Positions 11,524-22,516 of a DNA stretch of 64,000 nucleotides are shown here, one piece after another (position 1 is the stretch's first letter; each line of letters opens with the position of its first letter). Under the pieces are notes generated by a model. That model searched no databases and had not been told where the DNA came from. It saw nothing but the letters and a program-made list of their open reading frames with translations. The stretch comes from Porogramme epimiltina (taxonomy: Eukaryota; Basidiomycota; Agaricomycetes; Polyporales; Polyporaceae): NCBI GenBank assembly GCA_900155495.1, contig FTLJ01000383.1, forward strand, positions 29,753 to 93,752, read 5' to 3'. The position numbers and the translations under genes were made by a program.

Positions 11524-13231
11524 CGTCGGGGTCGGTCAGACGAGCAGCGTCGGCTGGTGTCAAGACCGGGGGAGCGCGAGAGCAGCAGCGGGAGGTGGAG
11601 AGCGGCGACCTTCGTCCGGCGAGCCCGTGACGGCAGAGCCGAGAATATATACAGAGGAGCATATGCGCTTTAGGCCGTGGGCGCCGCTATCTCTATCGCT
11701 GCGAAGAGGGACGCGCGATAAGACATTCGCGTCCGGGGAGGAAGACCTGATTAGCAGCACTCATTGGCAACTGTTTATCTCCACTGCAAGCTTGTCCATC
11801 AGATATGCGATAGGTCTGCTGACACGAAAGAACCGCTCACGATTTGTGCGAGGAAGACATGGACATTGAACTCACGCCTGTCTCGGGCACCAGGTGGTCG
11901 GGCACACGACGGTCTGGTCGAGCGGTCGAGAGGAGTAGCAGACGCCCGTGAACCGCCCGTGCCCGAAAAGCGCACAAGTGCTTGTGCCGAGTGGGGTCCG
12001 GGCTCTGCCGTGGGCGCCGCTCGCACGCGCTCATATCGCGTCGGCGGGCTGTGGCTGAGCTTCTCGCCAAGTCGATAAAAAAACTTTGCGATCCAGGAAC
12101 CCCCGCTCGAGAGCTTGTAAAACACGGCTCCACGGCAAATAACAGCTTATGCAGGACAGCTCGTCTACCCCGCCCAGATATAGTCTACATCTCCTCGAAA
12201 GAACCATTAGGCCGATGGTGGCACGCCGTTATCGCGGCCCTCTCGCTGCGTCTCGAATCTCACTCGCCCCGCCGGGGGTTGATCTGGGCTGATGCCCCGC
12301 TTCGATAGGCACAGACGCAGCACAAACCTATCCCAAGTACATATCCGTTCGTCCAGGGCCTCTCGGCATCCTTCGCGAACATCGCTCGCGCCACAAAGTA
12401 ATGCATAGGTTTGCCAGTATTGAGCCCTGCGCGGCTGCAAAAACATGATGCATCTAGAACCAAGCGGTGGCAGATGCGCTCGTCGAGTGATAACGCGGGG
12501 ATTAGGGTCCGGTGCCCGCATACCTAAGCGAGTTGAGCTCGATCATACATATACTGTACCACAGATCGCCCACTCCACGCCTACAAGAACACAGATCGTG
12601 CCTTACCTCCACTCGCTCTCTTGCGTCGAAATGCTGCGCGCGATAATCTGCGACAGCCAGATGCACTCGCCCGAAAAAGGTTTCGCATTGTTGCTCAAAG
12701 CTGAGCAAGTCTTCCGACCGGGGATTTTAGGATGACCAACGTATAGATGATCAACTCCGCTTTCCCCGAAATGTTGATTTTGAGGTCGGCGTTGAGACGC
12801 CGCGTGGACGTGGACGGTCTTTGCCCTTGATCATTACTCGCTAGTATGAATTTGTTCATCGCACTATCTTCCTCCGAGTCATATGTCAAGAGTCTCACAA
12901 GGAACGTTGCTGCTGCAGCGGCTACTCGCACACGATTATTACCACACACTAGACTAGAAAAGGCGCGTTCAAGAACAGAAGAAGGTCCGCTGTGCAGATT
13001 CGGTCTTTCTCGATGTGGTGACCTACACAGACGCCCAAGAGTTCGTCAAATTTTTGGTACGTCTATTGATGTTACCCCCCGATGACACTGAACCACTACA
13101 TGAGCGTAGTAGGTGTGCTTGCAGTTTTGAATGGGCTCACATGCCGATTTCCTCCACATGCGGCGTACACTCCAGGCCTGTCATATTTTGGCTAAAATCC
13201 CCATAAAAACATGCAGTATGCCAACCGCAGC
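11524..13231. other. long intergenic region upstream of the OPT gene
   Basis: 1.7 kb with no supportable gene. It holds the OPT promoter on the minus strand (a pyrimidine/TATA-poor stretch next to 11523) and one copy of a 19-nt repeat at 12588-12606. Open frames of about 100 codons have no family character. Confidence 0.45.
12588..12606 (+). repeat. 19-nt direct repeat, copy 1
   Basis: AACACAGATCGTGCCTTAC occurs here and again at 14594-14612 in the same orientation. Both copies sit in similar C/T-rich surroundings on either side of the GNAT gene. Similarity fades quickly outside the core. It could be the remnant of a duplicated leader or a short dispersed element. Confidence 0.6.
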
Positions 13232-14068
13232 TCAAGGAGCGTGTATCTTCCACCCCGGCACGCAGGTCTTCTCCGCAACGCCTCCCTCCCAGTCATCCCA
13301 ACATACCGCGAGCATCAACGAGTCGCGTCCCTCCTTCTCCGGAATAGGGTCCCCCGGGCGCACCCCACGCCCGCTCCCGACCTTGCCCGGCGGCAGGATG
13401 CGCTGCCAGCGTATGACGCCCTCGAGGACGAACCCCATCCTCCGCGCGAGCGCCGCCGACGCCGTGTTGTGCGAGTGCGTCTGCCACTGCAGGCGGCGCA
13501 GCCCCAGCCCGCCCTCGGCTGGGACCGCGAGGCAGAACTGCATGAGCAGCGCGGCCGCGGCGGCCATGAGCCCCGTGCGCTGGAAACGCGGCGCGGTGAT
13601 GAGCAGGCCGATTTCGGCGCTGAGGCTCGCGGGGTCCGCGTTCAACAGGCCGGTGAGGCCTGCCAGTGGCGGCTCCGACTCGGGAGCTGAGCCTGGCGAC
13701 GACGATGTTGCTTGTTTGTCGAAGATGGCGTAGGCGAGGACACCGCGGTCGGCCTTGGAGCGCGTGTCGAGGTACGTTCCGAGCGCTGCGGCAGTGTCGA
13801 ATGGGCCGAAGCCAAGGAAGGTGTAGAGCTCCGGCGCGGATTGTGTGCCTTCGAAGAGCGCGGCACTGTGCTGCGCGGGCTGTATGCGCGCGGTGTGTCA
13901 GAAATGCTCGTTGAAACGCGTAGGTACTTTGGCGCAAGGGATTAACACCGCGAAACTGGCATGTCCACGTACAATGAACGGCACGAGCTTAACGCGATCG
14001 TTCTCCAGCTCGCGTACTGCCTCGGGGTAAGAGAAGTTGAAGTCGTATGGCCCCTCGAGAGAAGTCAT
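13232..14068 (-). CDS. GNAT-family N-acetyltransferase (RimJ/RimL-like)
   Basis: Two exons (14068-13973 and 13879-13232, intron 93 nt with GTACG...ATACAG) encode 247 aa. The start MTSLEGPYDFNFSYPEAV leads to VKLVPFIPAQHSAALF, the typical beginning of fungal RimJ/RimL-like acetyltransferases. GPFDTAAALGTYLD, a charged middle and EIGLLITAPRFQRTGLMA follow, with the acetyl-CoA loop region marked by the R-x-x-G/A-like QRTGLM. LQWQTHSHNTASAALARRMG is the HxxNxxSxxxxxRxGF block that defines this subgroup, and GVIRWQRILPPGK comes next. Known: acetyl-CoA-dependent acetylation of an amine on a protein or small molecule; the substrate cannot be told from sequence. The protein ends with a Trp-rich tail. 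It lies tail-to-tail with nothing nearby that hints at a pathway. Confidence 0.86.
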
Positions 14069-14593
14069 ATTGGCGTGTTTTGATGGGGTCTTGCAGGTCA
14101 AGAATATGTGCGTCGTGTGAAGTATACGACACCAAAGCAAAGAGACTGAGGATATCCCTCAGGTGCGCGTCGTGATGAGGTCCTATAAAGTTCATTTGGG
14201 AGTCATAATACAATGGGCATCGAGTCATTGCCTTGACAGGTGTGTTGCCGACCTTCAAGGTACTCAGAGTTGAACTGTTGATTCTCGCGTTCCAGGACGC
14301 CGTTGGCTTTGGTTGGCCCTCAGGAGAGCAAGGAAATAATCGAGTCATAGGAGAGACTTTCGGCGATCCAAGTTGCCCAGCGAGTAGAACGCTTGATTTG
14401 ATGACGTCATTGATCAAACTCGAGGATTATTGCCAAATTGATCGTATGTTTCGTAACTTCGAATTCAGCCTTGGGAGCCATTACAGAACTACTAAGATAA
14501 GATTGCCTGTGCTTGTGGTACATACGGACCTGATAACATTGCGCCTCGTACAGAACGTCCGTGCCACCCATTATCCACCCCACCTTCGTATAA

Positions 14594-14612
14594 AACACAG
14601 ATCGTGCCTTAC
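14594..14612 (+). repeat. 19-nt direct repeat, copy 2
   Basis: Identical to 12588-12606. It directly follows a TATAAAA sequence, so this copy could be the start of a transcript leader. No convincing downstream + strand gene was found before 15 kb. Confidence 0.6.
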
Positions 14613-14690
14613 ACTCTATCTGTTATCTCGACCCCTCCTCCGCAGCTTCTCTTGCCTCCCGAGTCCTTCCCGACCCCGGAAGCCCAGACT

Positions 14691-14945
14691 TTAAAGCGAG
14701 TGCCTGCCCCGCCGAGCTTTCGCGGCCTTCACAGCCTCCGCGACCTTCGCGGCGGTCTTCCCCTCACTTTTTGCCGAGGTGGGCCACGATCGGCGCCGCG
14801 AGGAAGGAGGGGCGCGGCCCTCGTCCGCTTCCTCCCCAGGTTCATCCCCTTGATAGGGCATCCCCGTGAGGCAGAGGGCGTTTGTACACGGGCCCTTCCC
14901 AAGCCACAGTGGAGCTATTCTTGAGTTCCTGAAAGCTGCAGGCAT
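14691..14945 (-). CDS. doubtful 84-aa Lys/Ala-rich open frame
   Basis: A minus-strand frame from ATG 14945 to the stop at 14691. The C-terminal third is basic and helical (KTAAKVAEAVKAAKARRG), like a nucleic-acid-binding tail. The N-terminal part shows no family. In the neighbouring frame there is a short VECDACSFQELKN stretch, so a spliced gene with an upstream exon is conceivable. No promoter or clear splice sites support it. It may be a chance frame in GC-rich DNA. Confidence 0.2.
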   Translation of the reverse strand: MPAAFRNSRIAPLWLGKGPCTNALCLTGMPYQGDEPGEEADEGRAPPSSRRRSWPTSAKSEGKTAAKVAEAVKAAKARRGRHSL

Positions 14946-15587
14946 CGCACTCCACTGTGTTCGCCCATCGAGCGCGGACCGTCGGTATTCAGGGGGATCT
15001 TCGACCTTCGTTGATATGGTAAGACGATGCTCGTTAGCTCAGACGATGATGGACATTATAATTTATGAATGATACCCACCTCATGTGGAAGCGGAATGCC
15101 AATACTCCGAAGTCTCCACACGAAAAGCCTAGTGCACGTCATACAAAACCCTGGTACGGTGAACACCTTACTGTAGTACCATGGGTTCACACACGGCGGA
15201 CGCGGTAGCGGGCAAGCGTAGACTAACGTGCCAGGCGAGAGTGAGGTACCCGATGAGAGCCTGGAGGCGTCCAAGGTGCAGCACGGGTTCACGTTGATCG
15301 GGGGTTGAGTTTGCCTGTGCTTGCACTCGAGCCATTCCACAATCGGTACTTCTAAGAGGCACATTTGGGTGGCGAGAAATATGGACAGGCGAAGGAGAAC
15401 AACGGCGGGACGAAGACGAAGACTAGCGACGGGTCCTCCTTGTTGTATCGTATATCGAGGTGAATGACTTCTTTGCACACAAAGGTCGCATGCACTTGTC
15501 GTACTAGGAGTATAAAGAATACGAAGACCACATATGTGGCGTGTATTATAAAGAAAGGTATATTGAAATGAAGTGCACACCGAGTGA

Positions 15588-17739
15588 TCACAGGAAGTCA
15601 AGTCCGATCCCAACCTGGAAACCCTTCCGCGCTCCGTCGCTTTTGCTTGCAGTGAGCGGCACGCCGAAGTTCACCTCCACACGGACGGGATCCAGTTTGT
15701 ACACGAGGCCAACTCCTGCCGAGATCGACGGTTTCGATATGCTCGAGATCACGTTGTCTAGTAATGGGCGTGCTAATGGACACGGTTAGCAGAACCCACG
15801 AGCTATTAAGAGAGGACCTACTCTTGTCCATGACGTCAAGGCGACCTGCATTCAGGAATAGATGGGTTTTGACAGGCCAATGTGGCTTGCGCGGAATGTC
15901 GGAGATGAGACTCAGCCCTGCAGACCAAAATAGGTTGCCTCCCAAGGAATCCGCTAGAAGATGATGAGTGGGTATTACGTCAATGCCCATGAGACTTATC
16001 ACGTACCACCGTCGTGAGGTCCCATGCCGTTTTGCCTGAACAACCGCACACTAACAGGTCCACCCAGCTGGAAGCGGTCGGAGAAACACGATTTTCCTCC
16101 GAAGTGCCACAACGCGCCCGTCCGTGCGGCTAGAGAAAGTGTCTGAGAAATGGTGGTCAGACAGAAAAACAACCTGTCTAAAGCCAAGGGACTCACGACG
16201 CCAGGTAGCAAAGATCGTGCGAACTGGCCTTGCGCCTCTGCCTTGTAAAAGGATGTATCACCGCCCGCTCCTGCAAGCTCATGGAAGAACTTGGCGTAAG
16301 ACCCGCGGGTGCCTAGCAGCCGATCGTCACGCGTGTCGCGAGTCCACGAGTGGTAGACGGCCGACTTTACTGACCGGCCAGCAGCTTCACGCATGCTACA
16401 AGGTCGTCAGCCAGGCCATGTACACGGAATGCGTTCGGTGCGTACCTAATGGATGCGGAAGGTGTGAGGTTGCTAACATGTCTCAAGACAGCTTCGTATC
16501 CGAATTCTTGAGCACCTTGCAACAATGACCCCGTCTATACGGCAGGCACCCAGAATGTCAGCTAATCATGACACGGCAAAAGAAAATGAGCTGACCTAGC
16601 TCACCCTAACGACTGCTCGGAGACCGCGCACACCTTCGGAGCTACTTGCGAAACTCGAGTTGTCGCGTTCCAGCCCAAACAAGGAGACTTCACCACGAGT
16701 CTTCAGCGTGGAACTCAGAGGGGCAGAGAGGGACGCGTTGAATGACATTCGCGTCTTCGTAGCGAACGAAACATTTGCCTCGAAGGTTTCGGCTCCTCCA
16801 AAGGTGTTACGAACGCGGCATGTTGCACTCTAGGACGATGAAAGTCAGTATCGAATGATAAATGGCAAAAGCCACACCGCAAAGGGCGGAGTAGGAGCAA
16901 GACGCCCTGCAATCACTACACGGAAGGCAGTATATGGGAGAACGCTCCCATGGGGTGCTACTCTGGGCGTACCGCCGAGGGCATTTGTCACAGTGCCATT
17001 CTAGACAGTTCATCATGTTGTGCGTCCCAGAGTTCAATAAAAGTGTGGGTAATAAGCGACGAACGTGCGCGTCGACTCCCCCGCAAGACGCAAAAACTCC
17101 GGCGCGAGGAAGGGAACCGATGGGACAGGAAGCTTCTAATCCGGAAAGCAAGACGGGTAGACTCACCGCTCCTCCCTCGTTGTTCCCCACCTGGGTACTC
17201 GTGTTCAGGAAGTACCGACCCCTCTCCTTCGTAAGGAAGACAACGTCCACATCGTCCGGGCGGGCAAGCCCGTCGCGGCTCCTGTCGATGATGACCTGCA
17301 CTTGGCTAAAAAGGTCGGTTTCCTCGAGTTTGCTCTTGATCTCCTTCGTCCTGCGCAACACACTCTCCAGCGTGGCGGTCTCCTCGTCCTGCCCCCGGAG
17401 GAAAGGGTCGATGATGGAGCCCAGGAAAGACTCTCGCGTCCTAGTCGCGCCACGGACGCGCACAGACGCGATGTTTATGGGAGTCGAAAGATTTTCATTG
17501 ACCTATTCCAGCAGAGTCGTATTGGGGCAGGTGGAACGCGGCAGTAGCGTGGCACTTACGAGTTCCGAGAGCTGCACGAGGGCCGACTCGTACTGACCAC
17601 GCAGCTTCCTGAGCTTGCGCTCCTCCCACCACTGCCGGTACTTGTCTAGGTCCACAGCATCCGGCTCCCTATCGCGCGGCGACGAGGTGTAGTGCAAAGG
17701 CGGCTGTAATGGAGGCGCCGTGGGCTCCGAGTCGGCCAT
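15588..17739 (-). CDS. SAM50: SAM50, mitochondrial outer-membrane beta-barrel assembly protein
   Basis: The start is ATG 17739 (MADSEPTAPPLQPP); exon 1 ends ALVQLSEL and joins VNENLSTPINIASVRVRGAT. A POTRA-like region follows: RTRESFLGSIIDPFLRG, EIKSKLEETDLFSQVQVIID, DVVFLTKERGRYFLNTSTQV. The barrel region contains CRVRNTFGGAETFEANVSFA, SLSAPLSSTLKTRGEVSLFG, GALWHFGGKSCFSDRFQLGG, LGGNLFWSAGLSLISDIP and HWPVKTHLFLNAGRLDVMD. It ends RKGFQVGIGLDFL with the stop at 15590-15588, the beta-signal expected at the C-terminus of an Omp85 protein. Known: central barrel of the SAM complex, which inserts beta-barrel proteins in the mitochondrial outer membrane. About seven exons; middle boundaries (16500-17170) were assigned only approximately. 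It is divergent from the MATE gene, with 302 nt between starts. Confidence 0.94.
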
Positions 17740-18041
17740 GGAGGATGGAGGGGTGAAGGTGAGTTGGCCAATAGCGGCCTGTCCCGCCGGGCGTTGACGG
17801 GACAATCGGCTTTTAGAAACCGATAACTACGGGATTAAGGACGGTTCTTACTGGTGAATCTAGTCCATCGGCTAATCCATGGAAGCCTATCTCTTCGGCG
17901 CTCCGGGCCGCCGGCCAAGCGCTCTTTGGCGTCTCCGCGTCTGAAATTCCCCGGACGCCCCTGCCGCCACCGTAATTTGGAGAGGGCCCGTCCGCGCTCG
18001 GACTCTGGTCAGAGGACCGACGACGTTGTTCGCCAGCGGCC
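17740..18041. promoter_or_regulatory. shared divergent promoter, SAM50 / MATE
   Basis: 302 nt separate the two ATGs, so both promoters must lie here or overlap. The interval is G+C-rich with no obvious TATA box on either strand, as expected for a constitutive gene such as SAM50. No specific operator was recognised. Confidence 0.5.
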
Positions 18042-20563
18042 ATGTCCTCCACCTATGTCCACTATTCAGCCCCCTCGTCCTTGCCCTCCGACTACGCCCT
18101 CCTCTCACGCTATGCAGCCGCACACGACCAGGTTGTAGAGGACTCAGACGCCAACAGCGCTCTGCTATCTGCAGAAATCGACGACCACGACGACGCCCAC
18201 GAAGAGAACGGCGTGGATATCCGAGGAGGGAACCCACGAGGCCCCCGCAGAGGCAGCTTCCAAACCTCCTACCTTGCCCCCTTCAACCCCACCATGGGAC
18301 CCCTCCCTGACGAGTATGGACACCGTTCTGGCCCCAAGCCCAGCGATCCAAACGAGAACACCCCTCTGCTGGCCCCGCCCATCCCGCGCATCGAGGAAGA
18401 GTGCGATAGGGAAGACGCGTCGGACCCTCACAACTCGAGCAAGATATTCTGGGAGGAAATTGGCATTTTGACCAAGTACACCCTCCCAGTCTTCGGGTAT
18501 GTCTACTCAGGCGGTTCATTATCTCCTCCTCTCATACTTACACAAACCTCGTTCAAGAACACATCTTTTCGAGTTCTCGCTCGTTATCGCGGCGGTAGTG
18601 TCCATTGGCCATCTGTCCACGACTGCGCTCGCCGCGTCCACGCTCGGGTCCATGACTGCAAGTGTCTCCGGATTTAGCATCATTCAAGGCTTCGCGAGCA
18701 CGTTGGACACCATGCTACCGAGTGCTTGGACATCTTCGCAGCCTCAGCTCGTCGGCCTCTGGTCTCAGCGTATGGGTGAGTCCTGTGCTCTATAAACTCA
18801 GTGCGAGACGCCGCGGACCTACGCACGCGCCCCCGCACGTTCGTGGGGCATTGCGCCCGGTGCTCGCGACGTTCGCAAAGGTGACCGGTATACTGACGAA
18901 CGTTGAACCAGCGATCGTCATGGCCGCCGCGTTAGTGGTGAGCGTTTATATTGCGTTCGGCTTGGCACCTTCAGTGTGATGGCGGACTGACATGAGCGTC
19001 CTCCGCAGCCGATATACTTCGTGTGGTGGAGCTCGGAAAGTATCTTGCTCTTCCTCAAGCAAGAGCCCGAGGTCGCCCGTCTGGCAGCAGTTTATCTCAA
19101 ATGGGCGTCGCTTGGTTTGCCTGCGTATGCTTTTAACTCCATTTCTAGGCGTTATTTCCAGTCCCAAGGTCAGTACAATATGTTTGCAAGAGGAAGTTAT
19201 ACTCACCATAAGATCGCTAGGCCTTTTCGCTGTCCCTACACGAATCATCCTCGGCGTAGCACCTATCAATGCCATCCTCAACTACATTTTGGGCGAGTAA
19301 AATTGTACTTTTACCTCACACCTTGATCCTCATACCTCTTTGTCTTCAAGTGTGGGGGCCAGAACCGGTCCGCTTGGGCTTCATTGGCGCTCCGATCGCG
19401 ACGGCGGTGTCGTTCAACCTTATTTCCATACTGTCTATCATATACGGCGTGTTTTACGTGCCCAAGACCGCATGGCACCCTTTGTCTATGCGTTGCTTCA
19501 CGAGCCTCGGCGTCCTCGTGCAGTTGGGGTTGTCCGGTGTGGGTCAAGTTGCGAGTGAATGGTGGTCCTGGGAGCTTGTTGGGCGTGAGTAATTTCGAAT
19601 CCTCATATACTAGACCGTGGGACTCACATATACATTGTGCTAGTCGCGGCCAGCCAGTGGGTATTCATACATCTCCTGTCACACAGGCACCTGACTGAAT
19701 TATTGCAGGCTTGGACCGACTGCCCTGGCCACTCAATCCGTGCTTCTGGTGTCCGCGTCCACGACCTACCAGGCACCTTTCGCGCTGAGCGTGGCATCCT
19801 CCGTTCGGTGAACGCTACGTCTTCTGCTTCCTGATCGATTATCCTAATAGATCTTCCGAATTAGTATCGGAAACCTTCTTGGAGAAGAGAACTCAAAACG
19901 CGCGGCCGTCGCCACCAGGTGCACGATTCTCATGTCGCTCGCGATTAGCACCATTTGGAGGTGGGCTGCACTCCGCCGCTCGCGAATTGCGCGCCCCGGA
20001 GTACTCACGATATTTCCCACAGCACGATGTTCTTGGTTTTCAGGGGGAAATGGGCGTACCTGTTCAACGACGATCCGGGTGAGCTCTCGCTACCAGAGCT
20101 ACACCCCCAGACTAGATAGCTAATATTTTGCTTTGTCAGCTGTGGTTTCCACGGTCGCCGCTATTCTTCCCTTAGTTGCCCTGTTCCAGGTCTTTGACGG
20201 CCTCAGCGCCATCGCGGGCGGCATCCTGCGGGCCATCGGAAAGCAGTTCACTGGTGCCCTGCTCAACCTGAGCGCGTACTACGTGATCGGTGAGCAGCCC
20301 CCCTTTGATCCTCACCTCGCCCAAGTCTCACCGACATGATCGGTACCGCAGGCATCCCGTTCGGCATCTGGCTCGCGTTTTGGCACGACATGCATCTACA
20401 CGGGCTCTGGATCGGCCTCACCATCTCGCTCGTCTACAGCGCCGTCGCAGGGGTGTGGATCGCCCTGCGTACGGACTGGGATCGTGAGGTGGAGAAAGTG
20501 CGCGTCCGCCTTGAGGCGGATCGCAAGCACGCGGATGCCGAGTCTGAGGTCGGCGGCCGCTAA
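18042..20563 (+). CDS. MATE-family multidrug/metabolite efflux transporter
   Basis: ATG 18042 opens a ~150-residue hydrophilic N-terminal extension containing NENTPLLAPPIPRIEEE. EIGILTKYTLPVFG is then spliced to THLFEFSLVIAAVVSIGHLS. MATE landmarks follow in order: TTALAASTLGSMTASVSGFS, GFASTLDTMLPSAW, SQPQLVGLWSQRM, YLKWASLGLPAYAFN, PINAILNYIL, LGFIGAPIATAVSFNLISIL, GPTALATQSVLLVSAS, LSVASSVRIGNLLGEENSKR, GGILRAIGKQFTGALLNLSA and GLWIGLTISLVYSAVAG. The stop is TAA 20561-20563. Known: cation-coupled antiporters of about 12 helices that export drugs and secondary metabolites, in fungi often at the vacuole or plasma membrane. Several short exons (18.8-20.1 kb) were assigned approximately. All blocks are present and the gene looks functional. 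Confidence 0.92.
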
Positions 20564-22516
20564 AATGCGCGCACCGCGCGGCATGTAGACGAGAACAGGG
20601 CGAAACGGCTACGAACATCTAATGACTTACGAAAAGCTGGACTCTTGCTTCGCATCTAGTTCCCATGTTGCTTTTGTGCTTTTGATGTGGTCCCTCTTGC
20701 TCGATCTAATTGTACAGTAGCTCCTATCTGCGGTTACTACCAAGTGATTCTTGCTCTTACGACATTTTGCATCGTTGCATGCGCTCACTGTACTACCAAA
20801 TCAATTGACCTAGGGATCGTTCTCCTGGTATTGAGTGACCGAGGTGTTGTCTAGACCCTCCCAGCCGGGTAAATTCCGAGGAGCAGACGGAGGCGCTTCG
20901 AACGCTGCGATTGGGCGGCGCCGCGGCGTGTTTGACCTCTTCCATCAATCCCTCTACATGTGGATGCATGAAAACTTTGGGCTTCGAGAGCTGCCGGGGG
21001 CCGGGATTGCTGTAACTCTTCGTCGATTCGCAGCAGCAAACGGAGCGTAGTAAGTCCACCTCGTTTCTCAGAGTTCGCAGGTGCTTGCCTTCTCACTTTC
21101 GCATCTTCCACGCGGTAGGAGCGCCACTTGGTCCGGAAGTTGATATACTCAAATGATCCTGCATATTCGAGGTGCTCGTAGAACGGGTTAGAATCACAAC
21201 AAGTGGTTTACAGTTTCGAACGTGGCGCTCGGGTTATGCCCGTCGTCTATTTATATGCTCTTCCGTAAGTGCATCCGCATATCCGCGTGGCAAGCCTCAA
21301 ACATACATGGACAGCCTCGCCCATAGAGAAGATCGAAGTCCCGGTGTGGCGTAGACAAGCTCGGGGTTGCGACAAGTGCTAAAACAGTCTTTCTCAGGCT
21401 CGTTAGCCCGCCGCCATCGTGTATGCTATGCAACGACCGTCGATGTCGGTCATACCAAAGCAGGTCTCTGTGGGAGCAAGCCCATCCCTAGCCAGCATTC
21501 AAACTTCCACGCGTTGCTAGTCAATATCACCGTGTCCGGACTCGAGACTCGGCGACTGTGGGAGCGCAAAAGCAACCTTTCATTCGTTTTGCTAACTCCA
21601 AGATCCGCCGGGAGGTCCAGGTCAAATATGCATCACCACGCTACCTCTGTAGGCGCTTCCAGGAGTCGGTGATTGCGAATCATCTAACTCTCGTCCGGTC
21701 AGTACTTATAGGACCCTCGGCTACTTACTCATGCGTTTCTATTGTTGACGCCTCTTCAGACGAAAGGGGGTAATGATTCGCACACCGCAAATGCTTTCCC
21801 CGTGAAGTCAAGTGTTCGCATTAAACCCGGTGCCACCCGTGGATTTCGCGCTTGGAAGAGAGATGAAGACAGGAGACGCGAGGGAATGCGTTTGCGCTGC
21901 GCTGACCAGGGGTGAGACAACACGGGACTGTATGGAAGGTATCACAAACATACCTCCCATCCCCAAAGCGTCCGAATGCTGATCTTCCATCGCAGCTCGC
22001 GCGCCGCGCCGGCGGGGTCCCGCACGGGGGGCGTGCCTCGCATTCTACGCGACCTTACCTCCGCGACCCTCGCGCCTGACGCGCGGTGACCACGGCGCGC
22101 GTGGACTAAATCGAAGGCCTTCCTATCTTCGCTAGCCCGCCGGCCCCAAGCCAACGAATCACTTGGTCGCCCCCGCGCGCGCATCTGACCGCCCAACGCG
22201 CCAGTGGGGAAACATCATGTGACTGCGCACGAGAAGCCGCCACTGCGTCGGATCCGTGAACGCAGAACCCTCGGCGTGGGGAGCGAATGCGGCGTGGAAA
22301 TCCGCACGACGGATTAAGCTCGCATGCGGGCGGACATGTTCACAGGGTCTCCTACGGGTCCGGGGGGTATAGATACCAAAGCCTGTTACCGTTGCGCTTT
22401 CTCCTCAGCGTGTGCGTTCTCGCCGCCCTCGCCTCCCCGCGCTTCTTGCTCCCCCACTGCGCGCGCTCGACCTCTAGACGACGTTGCACGCCGACTTACG
22501 ACCCCCTGCACACGTC
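20564..22516. other. long intergenic region upstream of the MFS gene
   Basis: 1.95 kb without a supportable gene on either strand. The 3' half is strongly G+C-rich (about 22.0-22.5 kb) and presumably holds the MFS promoter and leader. A minus-strand 88-codon frame at 20793-21059 has several Cys residues but no signal peptide or family match and was not called. Confidence 0.45.

Larger units (their letters stand above)
14069..15587. other. intergenic between GNAT gene and SAM50
   Basis: 1.5 kb separating the GNAT promoter (minus strand) from the 3' end of SAM50. It contains the second 19-nt repeat copy with a TATAAAA just before it (14589-14596) and a doubtful 84-codon minus-strand frame at 14691-14945. 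Nothing else is supportable. Confidence 0.45.

Noticed and set aside
11032..11869. Two + strand frames of over 200 codons opposite the OPT N-terminus
   Set aside because: Antisense to well-supported OPT exons and promoter; no family character.
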